Positions 1 through 11,610 of a stretch of 64,000 nucleotides of DNA are shown one piece after another. The first letter of the stretch is position 1; the number at the start of each line of letters is the position of its first letter. This DNA comes from Juglans regia. Lineage: Eukaryota > Streptophyta > Magnoliopsida > Fagales > Juglandaceae. Location: the NCBI RefSeq assembly GCF_001411555.2, contig NC_049909.1, forward strand, positions 3,767,875-3,831,874. The letters run 5' to 3'. Position numbers and translations under genes: made by a program. The notes beneath the pieces were generated by a model, which saw only the letters and a program-made list of their open reading frames with translations, had not been told where the DNA came from and ran no database searches.

Positions 1-354
1 GGCCTCACCATTCATATGGTAGGAAGCCATGAGAAGTCTATGAGCACCAGGTGTTTGATGAAAATCAAAGTAATGTGAGGCCTTGAAAATCCAGCCCGCC
101 GGATCTGTACCATCAAAGAGAGGAAACTCCAGCTTGATTCCTCTAAATGGTGGTCGTCGATTTTCCATCTGTTCCTGTTCTCCATCTGCACGAGGATCCC
201 AAGTCACAAGTTGGGTTTGGATCTGATTTTGAGTAGCCATCATGGTGCGCATCATGTCATTCATCTGGTGCATTTGATCCCTTAACTCCTGAATATTGTG
301 GTCATGATTAGCGAGCATTTCCTGTTGTTTACTAGATCTTGTATTTTCAGCCAT
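1..354 (-). CDS. Gag protein of a Ty3/gypsy retrotransposon (5' part, cut by window edge)
   Basis: The reading frame runs from an ATG at 354-352 down to base 1 with no stop, giving 118 residues. It starts MAENTRS, continues with a Gln/Met-rich, probably coiled-coil stretch, then reaches the start of the retrotransposon Gag domain (motifs GIKLEFPLFDG, GWIFKA, LLMASYHM). The same arrangement and similar words occur in the Gag of the complete gypsy element at 33007 onward, so the two elements are relatives. Gag would form the virus-like particle that packages the element RNA. A primer-binding site and LTR lie immediately upstream. The remainder lies outside the window, so whether the element is intact is unknown. 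Confidence 0.85.
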   Translation of the reverse strand, partial: MAENTRSSKQQEMLANHDHNIQELRDQMHQMNDMMRTMMATQNQIQTQLVTWDPRADGEQEQMENRRPPFRGIKLEFPLFDGTDPAGWIFKASHYFDFHQTPGAHRLLMASYHMNGEA

Positions 355-364
355 TAGGACCGTG

Positions 365-378
365 GGCTCTAGATACCA
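365..378 (-). other. Primer-binding site of the left-edge gypsy element
   Basis: On the minus strand the bases two positions after the LTR end read TGGTATCTAGAGCC. This resembles the usual plant TGGTATCAGAGC site complementary to initiator tRNA-Met, but is changed in its second half. It lies between the LTR and the Gag start, as expected for a minus-strand element. Confidence 0.7.
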
Positions 379-380
379 AT

Positions 381-986
381 TGTAAGGGTTCTCTGGGTTT
401 AAGAGAGGGTTGTAGGCAGTTTTCTAGGTTAGAGTATGGTTTTTAGTGTAAATAGAATGGGAATGTAAATGAATTCACAATCAAAGAACTAGCAAGACAA
501 CTATTTGATGAAAAGCAACTGAGGAATCAGATTGCCAAAGGGTTCTTCGAGGGCCCTTGACCTCCAAATTCTAGATGTTTCTTCAATAATGGTTCAGATG
601 ATTATTCAGACGTTCGTTCCACTACATATCCTTGCAGGGATAACAAACGTGACAAAGGAAATTGCAACACGTGTAAAGTAAAAGCAAAATTGAAAACAGA
701 ATGCAAAAAGACTAAACGACAATACTAAGACTCAATTTACTTTGAACGACAAGTAGCCTACGAGGTAGCCATTCTCTAAGTCTCCCATCTTCATACAACG
801 TCATGCTGGTCATCCCATGAAACGGTGAGCTTCATCTTCCTTTCTCAAACGCTGCGTTGCGAGTTCCCAACTTAAATCCCTAACTCATCACTTCACTTTT
901 ACTTCCATCTTCTTCCTTTCGATACTTGCATCTCTCTGTGTCCCTCATCGCCGCCCTTTGCCCCACCTCCTTGTGAGACCCTAACA
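381..986 (-). mobile_element. 5' LTR of the left-edge Ty3/gypsy element
   Basis: The segment reads TGTTAGGGTC at its start and CCCTTACA at its end on the minus strand, so it has TG...CA ends. It is followed by a primer-binding site and Gag. The flank right of 986 (AGGTT...) is RBL12 intron 3 sequence that aligns with 42116 onward in the second gene copy, so the element is inserted in intron 3 of RBL12 copy A. The partner LTR and the second target-site repeat lie outside the window. Confidence 0.85.
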
Positions 987-1486
987 AGGTTCGTATTTAG
1001 TTTTTATGTATCCTCCTTCTATGAGGCTTAAAGGCTCTTACATCCTAAGTGAAATGTGTTGTTCTTTGATAAAACTCCCTTTGTTCATCAGAAAACAAAA
1101 TCTAAGCTTCTCTCTCACCCTCCTAATAGTATGGCTAAAGCTAGGATGATATGCTTAACAAACCTAACAGCTTGACAAGGTGTGTAGACTGTAGTAATCT
1201 GGTACACTTAAGCACCCAAAAAAAAAATAGAGAAACACAATTATCAATACCTTCATCACAGAAAAATACAATTTCTAGTAATTCCCATACATCCCCAAAC
1301 TAGAAGCTGTTAAAAAAATCTGAAAAATCCGAATCTTTCGTTCATATTCAAAAATTAAATATTATTTATTTATTGAAAAAATTGTATATTTGTTTCAATT
1401 ATATTAAAAAATGGATTAAAATGTGATGTTTGCAAATTGTCAGACACAAGTATAAAACAACAGACACAGAAGCAAAGAACCCTTAC
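987..1486. other. RBL12 copy A intron 3 sequence
   Basis: No coding potential is seen. The stretch aligns closely with 42118-42613 in copy B and is AT-rich, with an A-run at 1218-1227. It ends at the gypsy LTR at 986. The downstream exons of this gene copy must lie left of the window if they survive. Confidence 0.75.
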
Positions 1487-2887
1487 ATTCATTCCAAAGA
1501 AGTATAATCCGATCATGTTGGAAGCAATATGCCCGACATGAATATGACTGAATGCAAAAGTTATCAACACATGCAGTCGTCCACTTGCAATATTATCCAG
1601 TGAGATCTGTTCAGAGAACATCAATATGTAATGAGTTTAGGAAGATATCATATTAAATTGAATCCGATTGGAAGATGGCCATTGTCAACATGTCTATCCT
1701 TTGTACCAAAGCCTTATGTGATTATTAGCTAACTTTATTTATCCCCTTTAAAGAAAAAAGCCATTTTTCCCTCACAGAAGCACATGCTTGTTATATTATT
1801 TAAAGTTTTCTTGACACCGCTTGAGCTGTATCCTAAGACTTAGCTTGCTTCTGACACAAACCAATCTAGAAACAGAGTGCCCAATCAAGTAGAAGTGTGG
1901 AAAACATAATCTAAATTATGGCTTGTTTGTTAGAGGGAAATAAATTCCAGACTCGGTGCTTATTGCAAATGAATGCCTGAATATAGAGATATAGCATTGC
2001 TTTGTAAGCTTGATATGGAAAAGGCATACGACGATGTTCACTAGGACTTTCTATATTATTTGCTGGGAGGTGTGGTTTTGGGGAGAAGTGGCGTTCTTGG
2101 ACAATGCAGTATATCTCCACAGTTCAATTCTCTGTGTTGCTGAATGGTACTCCTGGTGGTTTCTTCAGTGGTTCTTGTGACTTAGACAAGGCGAACCATT
2201 GTCTCCTTTACTTTTTGTAATTTTCGTGGAAGCTTTCAGTAGAATGTTGTCAGTTCAGGTGGAGGGTGCTTTCCTATCTAGATTTTCAGTAGGAGATCTC
2301 AGCATTTATCATTTGTTGCTTGCATTTGACACTTTAATATTCTGTGGCCATTAACTCTCCAAGGGCTATTCTCTTATTCTTTGAAACTGATTCTGGAATA
2401 AAAGTGAACTTAGCCCAGTCAAAATTAGTTCCGGTGGGAAATGTTCCTTTCATGGGGGTTTGGCTAGCATATTGGGTTGCAAGGTATCAACTCTGCCTAA
2501 TGAATTACGTTGGTCTTCCTTCAAGAGCCTCCTTTGAGGCTCAGTTAATTTGCGAAGGTCTGATTGAAAAGATGGAGCATAGGTTGGCTAGTTGAAAGAG
2601 GATGTATTTTTAGGACCACCTTAATTAAGAGCATTTTTTTCCATTTACCTACATATTTCTTATCATTGTTCCCTTTTCCCTCTAGTATAGCTAATCACAT
2701 GGAGAAGCTCCAACATGATTTCTCATGGGGAGGAATTGGGATTAGTTCAAGTTTCATCTTATGTAACGACCCGATCCTATATTTTTAGGGATACATTTCA
2801 GATAATTTTATTAGGCTCAATAAATGAGTTAAAGCCCAAAAAAGAATTTATCGGATAGATTATTTTTATTAAACCTAGAATTATGAC

Positions 2888-2995
2888 TCCATCATTATTA
2901 TTATCATCATTATTATCATTATTATTATTATTATCATCATCATCATCATTATTATTTTTCTTATTATTATTATTATTATTATTATTATTTTTCTC
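2888..2995. repeat. ATT/ATC trinucleotide microsatellite inside the solo LTR
   Basis: About 35 units of ATT with interspersed ATC form a low-complexity block. An equivalent ATT run lies about 50 bases into the partial LTR at 63940-63995, so the repeat is a resident part of this LTR family and not a random host microsatellite. Confidence 0.85.
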
Positions 2996-3291
2996 TACAA
3001 GCTCATGAGTCATTTTCATTATAAAACTCCTCCTTACCGAATTTTTCTTCTATAAATTTCAATAATCCACTCACATGCAAATTCACAACTCTTTTTATCT
3101 AGGATTTTCTTTTAGGTTTTCAAACATATATACATATACACGTTTCACTCACCAAAACTGCAAGCCGCAAGTCCTCCACCATGAGTCTTCCAATCACGTA
3201 TCAAAACAATGCATGCACGGCTTCATCCGTTTCCTCCGCATTCACGTTTCTCATCCTAGGGTTTTCCTCTTGGCTCTCAACCAGCTAGGTT

Positions 3292-3299
3292 TATAAATA
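3292..3299 (+). promoter_or_regulatory. Putative LTR promoter TATA box
   Basis: TATAAATA lies upstream of a GC-richer, leader-like stretch within the 2.65 kb LTR. Its place about 530 bases into the LTR fits a U3/R boundary. No transcript evidence is available from the sequence. Confidence 0.4.
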
Positions 3300-6200
3300 A
3301 GTTAAGCCCTCCTCTACATGAAAGGCATAGTCACTGCCGTCAACGTCTAAATACACTCACGCACACAAAGCACCTTTCACAAACCTCCTCCCCTCAAAAC
3401 CGCAACACACGTCCAGGAAAACAACCCCCACCACCTCCCCTTAGTTTGTCCAGCAGACCACCCAAGACCTTCTCCGTGACGACCACCGAAAACCACAGCC
3501 ACAGCCCCACGTTCAGTCCCGCAGCACGGCTACCCGAGTTCACCACCTAACGTTCACCCTCCAACACCCCTAGCTCACGCTCCGCCCTCAGCCAACGCGT
3601 AACCGAGAACCACCAACTTCCCCACACACAGCAACCAAAGCTCTACCCACCACCACCGTCGCCCAGCCGTTGAGAAACCACACGAACAATACTCTGTTTT
3701 ACTTCACCAAAACAGAGGAATTATCCTTGCCCAAAACGAGAGCCACGTTCTGCCACTAGTGGGCCGCGACGCCACCGTCGACAGCAACAGACGACGCTGG
3801 AGATCTAGCCTCCACTGCCCAGTGATGCCACAGCAAGCCGCCACCCTTGCTCTGTAAGTTCACACCGTTTCCTCTCCCTCTCATTCATCCCGTAAACTCT
3901 CTTTCACTCATTCTCTCTCTTCTGCCGCACCACTGCCGGAGAAGCCCAGCACGACGCAGACCACTCCTAGCCACCGTGAAACTCATCCAGCCACCATGAC
4001 CCTTCGTCGCACTCAGCCTCTCTCTCGGTGAGCATCGCACCACCCTCCACTTCCGTAAACTGTTTTTATTCTTGTCCCGTAAGCTGCCTTCTTCCCTATT
4101 TTATGTGTTTTATTTTCAGACTTTCCCAAAATGCCCATGCCCACTATGATGTTTTCCCAAAAATACCTATGTCTATTTAGGATTAAAAGATGAGAATATT
4201 TTAGTGTAAGGAAGAATCTAGGTTTAGAAAATATAGACTATTTTAGTAGTTTAGGTTTTAAATAAAGTCATAGGTTTAATTAGAAATTTATGAAAATTTC
4301 GTGTTTATTTTTATAGGCGACCGACTATGCGTCGAAAATAGTGGATTAACGCTGCAAGGTAAGTAGCATGATCATATTCTTACCCATATGTACGGTGAAA
4401 TGCTTGTCTTTTTATAAAAGATATTATGCATGTATGCCCTTCATTGGAAGCCCCTTTTTACGTACACAAGACATGATAAAATTATGAAAAATCCATGATT
4501 TTATGTGAAGTATTATGCATTAAGTTATTTAAGAAAAATCATGATTTTATGCGATGAAACATGTATCACGACATTTATGAAATAATGTGATTTCATTTGA
4601 AATCTATGATATGATATGACAAGATATGACAAGTATGCATGTGATTTCTTTTGAAATCTATGATATTACAAGTATGCAAGTATGATTATGACAAAATATG
4701 ATTATGATAAAATATGTAACGGCCTATGTTATGATATGGAAACGGTACCTATGTTATGGGCATATTGCATTGCCAGGTCTTGCATGCTGGTAGTGCACCC
4801 AGTATGTCTTCCTTATGTATGGATTCCACAACCCGCGGCCACGGGCGGAATCGAAATCTATTTAGATTCGCTAACCCTAACTCACGGGGGTCAACAGTGA
4901 GTAACAGCCTATGACAAGTGAAAGATAAGTTAATGTTCATGTTCATGTTATTTATGAATGTATTTATAAATATGCACGTTTTTTTTTTAGAAACCTTATG
5001 TTTATTATGTTTACTGTATAATGTCTTGCTTATTGAGTATTCGACTCATTTTAGTTTTTTTTTATGTTCTTAAACTACCCCAGGTGATAACATTTATGAG
5101 GATGAGACTGCAGGACAGGACTAGACTCCGGGCTGTGAGGCAAAAGCCTAGACAGATTATGCTGTGATTATTTTTATGGTTTAAAGTTTAAATAAATTAT
5201 TTTGATAAGCACATGAGACTTCCGTATTTTTTAAATAAGTGCTTCTGCAGACTCTATTTTGGATTTTCAGTATTCATTAAAATTTGTTTTATTTATGGAA
5301 ACTTTCGCATCTGGCGCGTTGTTAAAAAAAAAGTTTTAAATTCAAGTTTAGTAGTAGCACACTGGCTCCTTGAAAATTGTAAAATGTCTTTTTGGAAAGC
5401 GGGGTGTTACACCTTATTAATTGGGATGAGGTATGCTCTCTGGTTTCCAGGGGAATATTGGGAGTTCAAAACTTACTTAGATTCAATCAAGACCTACTAG
5501 GAAATTTTTTGTGGTGTTTCCAATAGGAGAGGGATGCTTTGTGGAAGGAGGTAATTGACTTAGTGTTTGGGGGGAGGGTGCATGAAAGAGGTAAATGGAC
5601 CTATAGCGTGGGTCTGTGGAAATATATTAGAAAATGATGCGTCTGTTCACTAAACACCCTAAAGTGGAGATGGGTGATGGTTCCAGGATCAAGCTCTGGC
5701 ATGATTTATGGTGTAGGGACAGGGTGCTCAAGAATGCTTTCCCAATAGTCCATGGGATTTCTCGTGAGGTGGCTTCAATGGCTGATTCATTTGAAGTTTT
5801 ATATGGCTCTCTTCAGTGGGATGGTAAGTTTGTTCAAAGCAGATTTCAATTTAGGAGATAGGGGCCTTCACCAATTTCTTCACCTTGTGATCCTCTATTG
5901 ATCTTGGAGCTGGAAGCACAAACAAAATGCTTTGGAGCGCTTCCAAGAAAGGGAAATTCACTTAAGCTCATTTTACAAGGTCCTCACTTCTGAAGTGAAT
6001 TCTCCCTTTGCTTGGAAAAGTATCTGGAGTAAGGCGTCACTAAAAGCCATTGTTTGCTGGGATAGCTTCCTTAGTGAAGAATTTAACCATTGACAACCTA
6101 AGGAAGTGCAATGTCATTGTGATGGATTGATGTTGCGTGTGCAAGAAGAGTGGGAAATCAGTTGACCACTTGCTACTCTACTATGAAGTTGATGGGTAAT

Positions 6201-6634
6201 GCCCAAGAGGGTGGTAGGCCTTTTCTTGAGTTGGAGAGAGTTATATGGCAATCCACAAAATGCAGTCGTGTGGAAGAAGTGAGAATATATATATATAAAA
6301 GCTGACATGGCTAGGGCGAATTTTTTCTCTCGACTTTGAGGCATCCTAGGGCTTTCGTGAGAGAAGGGGAGGTTCGGATTCGTTCTACAAAGCAGTGGGT
6401 GACTAATACGAAGGGGAAGGATTTAGTGGAAGCTTTAGGGAGGCATTTTGCCGATGTGGTGGGATCAAATCCTCTACTGCTGCTGAACGTTAACATACCA
6501 CATCGTGCTCCAAAGTTTCAAGATGATGAAATGGTTTTTGTATTCTCAAAAGCAGAAGGAGCTTTGCTAGGGATCCGCAACTGTTTCGATGCACACTACA
6601 CACACTTTTTATTTTTTATTTTTTTCAAATGTCA

Positions 6635-7185
6635 GATGCTTCTCTCTCATCTATCTCTCTCTCATCTATGTCTCTCTCTCCTCAAGCTCTCTCTCTCATC
6701 ACCTCTCTCTCATCAAGCTTTCTCTCTCTTCCACCTCTCTCAATCCTCAAGCTCTCTCTCTCATCATTTCTCTCTCATCAAGCTTTCTGTCTCTTCGACC
6801 TCTCTCACTCGTCAAGCTCTCCCTCTCATCACCTCTCTCTCATTAAGCTTTCTCTCTTCGACCTCTCTCTCTCATCAAGCTTTCTCTCTCTTCGACCTCT
6901 CTCACAAGCTCTCTCTCTCATCACCTCTCTCTCATCAAGCTTTCTCTCTCTTCGACCTCTCCCTCTCTCCTCAAGATCTCTCTCAGACCTCTCCCTCTCT
7001 CCTCAAGCTCTCTCTCTCATCAACTCTCTCTCCTCAAGCTCTCTCTCTCATTAGTTCTCTCTCATCAAACCCCTCTCTCTCTCTCATCAAACCCCTCTCT
7101 CTCATCAAGCTCTCACGCTCTGCCTCCTCAACGTCTCTCACTTCTCTCTCTTCTCAAGTGTTCTCTCTCACATCAAACTGTTGAT
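6635..7185 (+). repeat. CT-rich minisatellite in the 5' region of LINE 2
   Basis: Imperfect units of roughly 35-40 bases repeat the words CTCATCAAGCTTTCTCTC, TTCGACCTCTCTC and CTCAAGCTCTCTCTC more than ten times. It is open in several plus-strand frames as Ser/Leu-rich peptides, which is expected from the repeat and does not indicate a protein. It lies between the LINE 5' end and ORF1, so it is probably 5' UTR or promoter sequence. Confidence 0.85.
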
Positions 7186-7365
7186 TGCAACGAGAGGAAA
7201 AAAATCAAACGGTAAAACCGATTGACACGTGGGGTGTGTTTTGGCTGATGCCAAGCAGAGGCTGATGCGAATACTTTTTCTTGAAGTTATTATGTCGAAG
7301 ACCTTCACTTGATCATATTCGGGGCCTTATAAATAATCGGTGGGGGTTGAAAGCAGTACCAATTA

Positions 7366-10300
7366 TGTAATATCCGAGTCCTACTCATAGGTCTTTACGT
7401 CATTTTATTAATTCTTTAAGTTAAATATTTTGAGATAAAGATTTTTATTATTTTTAATTATTTTATTTTAAGATGAGTATGCTTTATTTTTAAAATATGA
7501 TTTATTAAAATAAATCAAAGGTATTATTTTTATGACTTTGAAATATTTTCCCTTAAGCCCTTTAATTTTATTCATTTCAGAAATGGCCCAAGTATTCTCT
7601 ATCATTGGATTCGTAAGTGAAAAGCATCCTTGAGGTGGATAGATCTCCACCATCAATCTTCGAAGCTTATGTGATAAGCTTTGACTAAGGCAGAAAGTCT
7701 CTCTTATCCCTTTCACCCATAGGCTTCTAAAGTAAGCCATCAAGCCCTTTGACCCATAAGCTTCCTAAGGAAGCTATTGCACCCATCGTCTAAGGCAAGT
7801 CAAAAAGAGAGAAGAGAAAAATAAAAATTGTCCTAAGGCATTCCCCAATACCCATCGACCGTCACCCAAGGAAAATAGAAAACTTCATCTTCCTCTCCAA
7901 GCAAGCATTAGCCAACCTTCACCTATTTCTTCCTCTTCTCTTTCCATCTTTAAGAAAGTAAGTTCATCTCATCTCCTTCAAGCTTGTGACTCCATAGCAA
8001 GGGACAAAGAAAAATATTTTCCTCTCATCCTCTCCAAGCCATACGAGTATATTCTCTCCATATTCATTTTCGGTTTTTGCCTCAAAACTTGGAACTCAAG
8101 CTTGATTTTCACCTTTCAAAGGGTGAAATCTTGAAGGTAATATACTTTTGGTATTCCCTGCTATGATTTACATGTGGGTTTCAAGTTTCACTATTTTCTT
8201 ACCTATGATGTTTCGGTTTTGGGGTTTAAAACAGTGATATCGTGTTGCTCTTCATCCACACGGTTGTCCCTCTATTTGGTCTTCCACTTGTGTTTTGGAA
8301 GGAGCTAAGAGCTTAAGGTAAAAATCCTAATTTGACTTATTTATTTTTAATGTGATTTTGCAAGCTCATTAAGTGTTTTAGCTTGTGTTTTGATGTGGTT
8401 AATTTCTCATATTGCAACTAAATATGTATGCCCTATTTTTTGCCCAAACCGAATGGTATTATAGTTGTTTTGCTATGTATTTTCCTATATTTCGAAAATA
8501 CTATGTTGTTATTAAATTTGGTTTAATCATAGGTGATGATTAAAGTGATTTTAAATTATATATGTTGTTATCATGTGCCTTGTGTTGAGATTTGGTTGGT
8601 AATCTAATTTTAGGATGCTAGAGGTTTGGTTTAAAGGTTTGCTTGGTTCTATAATTTTACATCTTGCTTTTAAAAAGTATTAAGTGAGTAAATCATAAGT
8701 TTAAGTATTTAAAGACTTTAAAATTTCTTAATGGGTGACTTTGTCATACTTTATGCTACTTTAATTTTAATAGGAGGTTTTATCTAAACTAATTAAATAT
8801 TGCTTATGTGAATAGGTTATAGCTTAGTTAGTTTTATAGAGACCCATTTCTCCTCATAAAAGGCCTAATAAGAGGAGTGATGTAACTCCTTATAAAGTCC
8901 AGGATGAGTTTCTTCCTAAGCCATTTAGGACTTCTCAACACACCCCCTCAAGTGTGGACCGGTATTTCCGGTACCATCATTGTGGGTAGGTTGCAGGAGT
9001 CAATCATCAGTCATAGGTTAACCTGCTCTGATACCATATAGAGACACTCATTTCTCCCCATAAAAGGCCTAATAGGAGAAGTGATGTAACTCCTTATAAA
9101 GTCTAGGATGATTTTGTTCCTAAGTCTTGTGGGACTTCTCAACACGCCCCCTCACGTGTGGACCTGTATTTCCTGTACCATTATCGTGGGTAGGTCGCAG
9201 GAGCCAATCATCAGTCATAAGTTAACCTGCTCTGATACCATATAGAGACACTCATTTTATAGAAACATTCATTTCTCCTCATAAAAGACCTAATAGGAGG
9301 AGTGGGGTAACTCCTTATAAAGACCAGGATGAGTTTGTTCCTAAGCCGTGTGGGACTTCTCAACACACCCCCTCACGTGTGGGCCAGTATTTCCGGTACC
9401 ATCATCGTGGGTAGGTTGCAGAAGCCCATCATCGGTCATAGGTTAACCTCCTCTGATACCATATAGAAATACCCATTTCTCCCCATATAAGGCCTAATAG
9501 GAGGAGTGAGGTAACTTTTTATAAATACCAGGATGGGTTTGTTCATAAGCCGTGTGAGACTTCTCAACAAGTTTAGATATAAGAAATTAATTGTCCATGA
9601 TATATTATGATATGCAAAGCTTTCCAAGTATTCCTAAGTCCATGACATGCCATGTATTGGAGTAAAAATAGCCCATTTATGTTGTCCATCGTTTGGTTAA
9701 ATTCTACCTAACCTAAGAGTCCAAAAATGTTGATAAGCTAACCTTTTTATAATGAGGGACCACAAGTTGATTTAAAGGGCATGTTTCCTAAGCTTGTTTA
9801 GCCTACTTGAGATGGCTAAATCTATTTTAAAGCCCATTGTTGAGAATTTCTAGATTTTATCTCCTCATATCCATAACCCAAAGTGAGCTTAAATCAAAAA
9901 AACCTTGCTTGAAGCCTATGAATTCTTAAGTACTTTTCATATAAGCTTTTAAAAATAATCTCTCCATGAACAGCTAGCATGTCTTAATATTTAAGTTATT
10001 TCTTTTATAAGTTGAGGTGAGGAGTAGTCATTTGGATTAATGTTAAGCATAGAAGAGGTGTTAGATTGTAATATCGTGACTTTCTCTTTTAAAGGGAGGG
10101 CTAAAGGATATTGTATGAGTATTAACACGCTTATGCTATTTATTGGAATATGACCTATATTGATTATGGAAGTATCGAGGAGCATAGAGGTAAGTAGTTA
10201 TGACCATGCTTCTTACACCAAGTTCTCTTTATGAAAGAATGTCTCTCTCTCTTTTCAAATATTCTTCTAAAGAAAGAGTAAAGGTATATAGTATGTACAA

Positions 10301-11610
10301 TCTCTTTCTTGATAGCCTCTGTTAAACACCCTATCGATTATAATTGTGTGTATGTGTATAAGGTAATGCATGCACGTAGGTTGTAAGTCATGAGATTTCC
10401 ATACATGCTCTCTCAATAAACTTATTGGTTATCCCTATATGTAGTATAGCATGAAAATGTATTTTGTTCATAAAAATGCATGTGCATTGGATTAAGAAAG
10501 ATGATGAAAATGTTTTGATTGCAAAGGAAAGGAAATGAATGTCTCATGCCTTATGCTTCAATTGATGCTTTAAATGAGTTTTAAAATGTCCCTATGAACT
10601 CATGCTTTAAATGACGTGAAGAAAATGTTTTAAAATGTCCCTATGAACTGATGTTAAAATGTCCCTATGAACTAATGTGTTATAGATGCCATGAAAAATG
10701 ATGTTTAAGCTCATGCTTTTAAAGGACGTTTTCCATAAATGAACTGTTAAATTAAAAGGATTGAAATGACTTAAATGAATGAAAGAAATGACTTAATGAA
10801 TGAATGTCTTATTGTATGAAAATACGTAATGGCCATATGAATTAAAAGGGTACCAAATGAATGGGCAAATTGCAATGCCGGGTAAGTAGTACTGGAAGTG
10901 CACCCAGTGCTGCCCCCTAACTGAAAGGGATTCACAACCTGTGGCCACGGGCGGAATCCAAGTCCAAAGGAAAACTACTAACCCTAACACACGGGGCGTA
11001 ATAGTGTGTACCGGCCAAAGAAAGTGAAATATGAAAGTATAGTTATTTCTTAAAATGTTTATACATAAAAGCATAGTTATTACTTATTCCTTAAATGTTT
11101 ATGCATGAAAGTATGGCTTATTCTTTAAATTGTTATGCATGAAAGCATTGTCACGATTAGCAAATGTTTATGTATTCATGTTTTCAAAAGAAAAGAATAG
11201 ATGCCTAGTATGTTCACTGCATGGTGTACTACTTACTGAGTATTCGACTCACTTTTGTTTTAAATGTTTTAAACATCCAGGTGATGACGAAAAGGCTAGG
11301 GAGCAAGGCACTACTACAGAGGGAGAGGCAAAAGCTTAGGATCTTCTCTAACTAGAACAATTATGTTTTGGATGATGGGTTATGTTTTTATGAATGTATG
11401 GACTCTGAGAGTCTTTTATGGATGAATGTTCGAATAGAATGTCTATCAAGTGTTCCCTTTATTAAATTAAAAATTTAGAGTGCACGTGTGTCATGTCCAT
11501 GCCAATAGCATGTTACTAGAAAAAGAAAGAAAAGAAAGAAAATGAAAATAAAAGAAAAAGAACAGGCATTTACGTCGCGATCCCGCCCTTCCCGGGGCGG
11601 GGTTGTGACA
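7366..11610 (+). mobile_element. Solo LTR, 4.2 kb (large-LTR family, member 2), inserted in LINE 2 ORF1
   Basis: It starts TGTAATATCCGAGTCC and ends GGCGGGGTTGTGACA, with flanks AATTA and AGTTA (four of five bases) as the target-site duplication. Removing it joins the LINE ORF1 reading NNRWGLKAVPI at 7316-7365 to the continuing ORF1 at 11611, which confirms the boundaries. No protein-coding domain is present. It holds a tandem TRIM array (8835-9569) and the conserved module at 10845-11010, followed by ACTTACTGAGTATTCGACTC and CCAGGTGATGA, words also found in member 1 (5028-5090) and, inverted, elsewhere in the window. Confidence 0.85.
8835..9569 (-). mobile_element. Tandem TRIM array: four short LTRs alternating with three internal domains
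   Basis: On the minus strand each LTR starts TGTTGAGAAGTCCCACA (with variants) and is 106-125 bp: 8835-8940, 9037-9144, 9241-9365, 9462-9569. Each internal piece is about 96 bp, opening with the primer-binding site TGGTATCAGAGCAGG and closing with a purine tract GTGAGGGGGTG just before the next LTR. The whole array is flanked by the 5-bp duplication AGTTT (8830-8834 and 9570-9574), so it behaves as one insertion. It has no coding capacity, and needs proteins from other elements. The third LTR has a partial 17-bp duplication at its start. It is not Cassandra, since no 5S-like sequence is seen. Confidence 0.85.

Larger units (their letters stand above)
2762..5411 (+). mobile_element. Solo LTR, 2.65 kb (large-LTR family, member 1)
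   Basis: The insertion begins TGTAACGACCCGATCC and ends GGGGTGTTACA. It is absent from the same place in copy B, where the LINE sequence is continuous around 43916. The flanks TCTTA and CCTTA share four of five bases and fit a target-site duplication. There is no internal domain, primer site or second LTR, so it is a solo LTR left by LTR-LTR recombination. Inside are an ATT-rich microsatellite (2888-2995), a TATA-like TATAAATA (3292-3299), a C-rich leader-like stretch (3370-4050) and a module shared with other LTRs here (4740-4905). Superfamily is not proven; the ends and length fit large-LTR gypsy elements. Confidence 0.85.
2006..6277 (+). mobile_element. LINE 1: 5'-truncated, decayed LINE (copy A part, split by a solo LTR)
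   Basis: Degenerate reverse-transcriptase traces run on the plus strand: [10 protein letters not shown] at 2009, [12 protein letters not shown] near 2140, HLLLA.DTLIF near 2310-2345, then after the LTR at 2762-5411 the region [16 protein letters not shown] (5660-5730) and a zinc-binding RT-associated stretch (CCVCKKSGKSVDHLLL, 6130-6180). Many stops and frameshifts are present. The same LINE sits in copy B at 43190-44766, where the RT motif reads [10 protein letters not shown]. It belongs to the plant L1-like class. It was already in RBL12 intron 2 before the duplication. Its 3' part continues at 17434-17706 after the nested LINE 2. Confidence 0.8.

Noticed and set aside
2798..3019. Asn/Asp-rich minus-strand open frame
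   Set aside because: It is the ATT/ATC microsatellite of the solo LTR read backward.
6336..7184. 282-codon plus-strand open frame, and two overlapping ones in the other frames
   Set aside because: From codon 95 on it is only the CT minisatellite translated as Ser/Leu runs in every frame. It lies in the 5' region of LINE 2 and matches no protein.
8835..9569. Tandem repeat as a satellite or CRISPR-like array
   Set aside because: Each unit has primer site, purine tract and TG...CA ends, and one target-site repeat flanks the whole, so it is a TRIM array.
10793..11074. 93-codon minus-strand frame, with a related frame at 56302-56565
   Set aside because: Their similarity is real but comes from the conserved LTR module; the third copy (4690-4930) does not keep the frame and no protein family fits.
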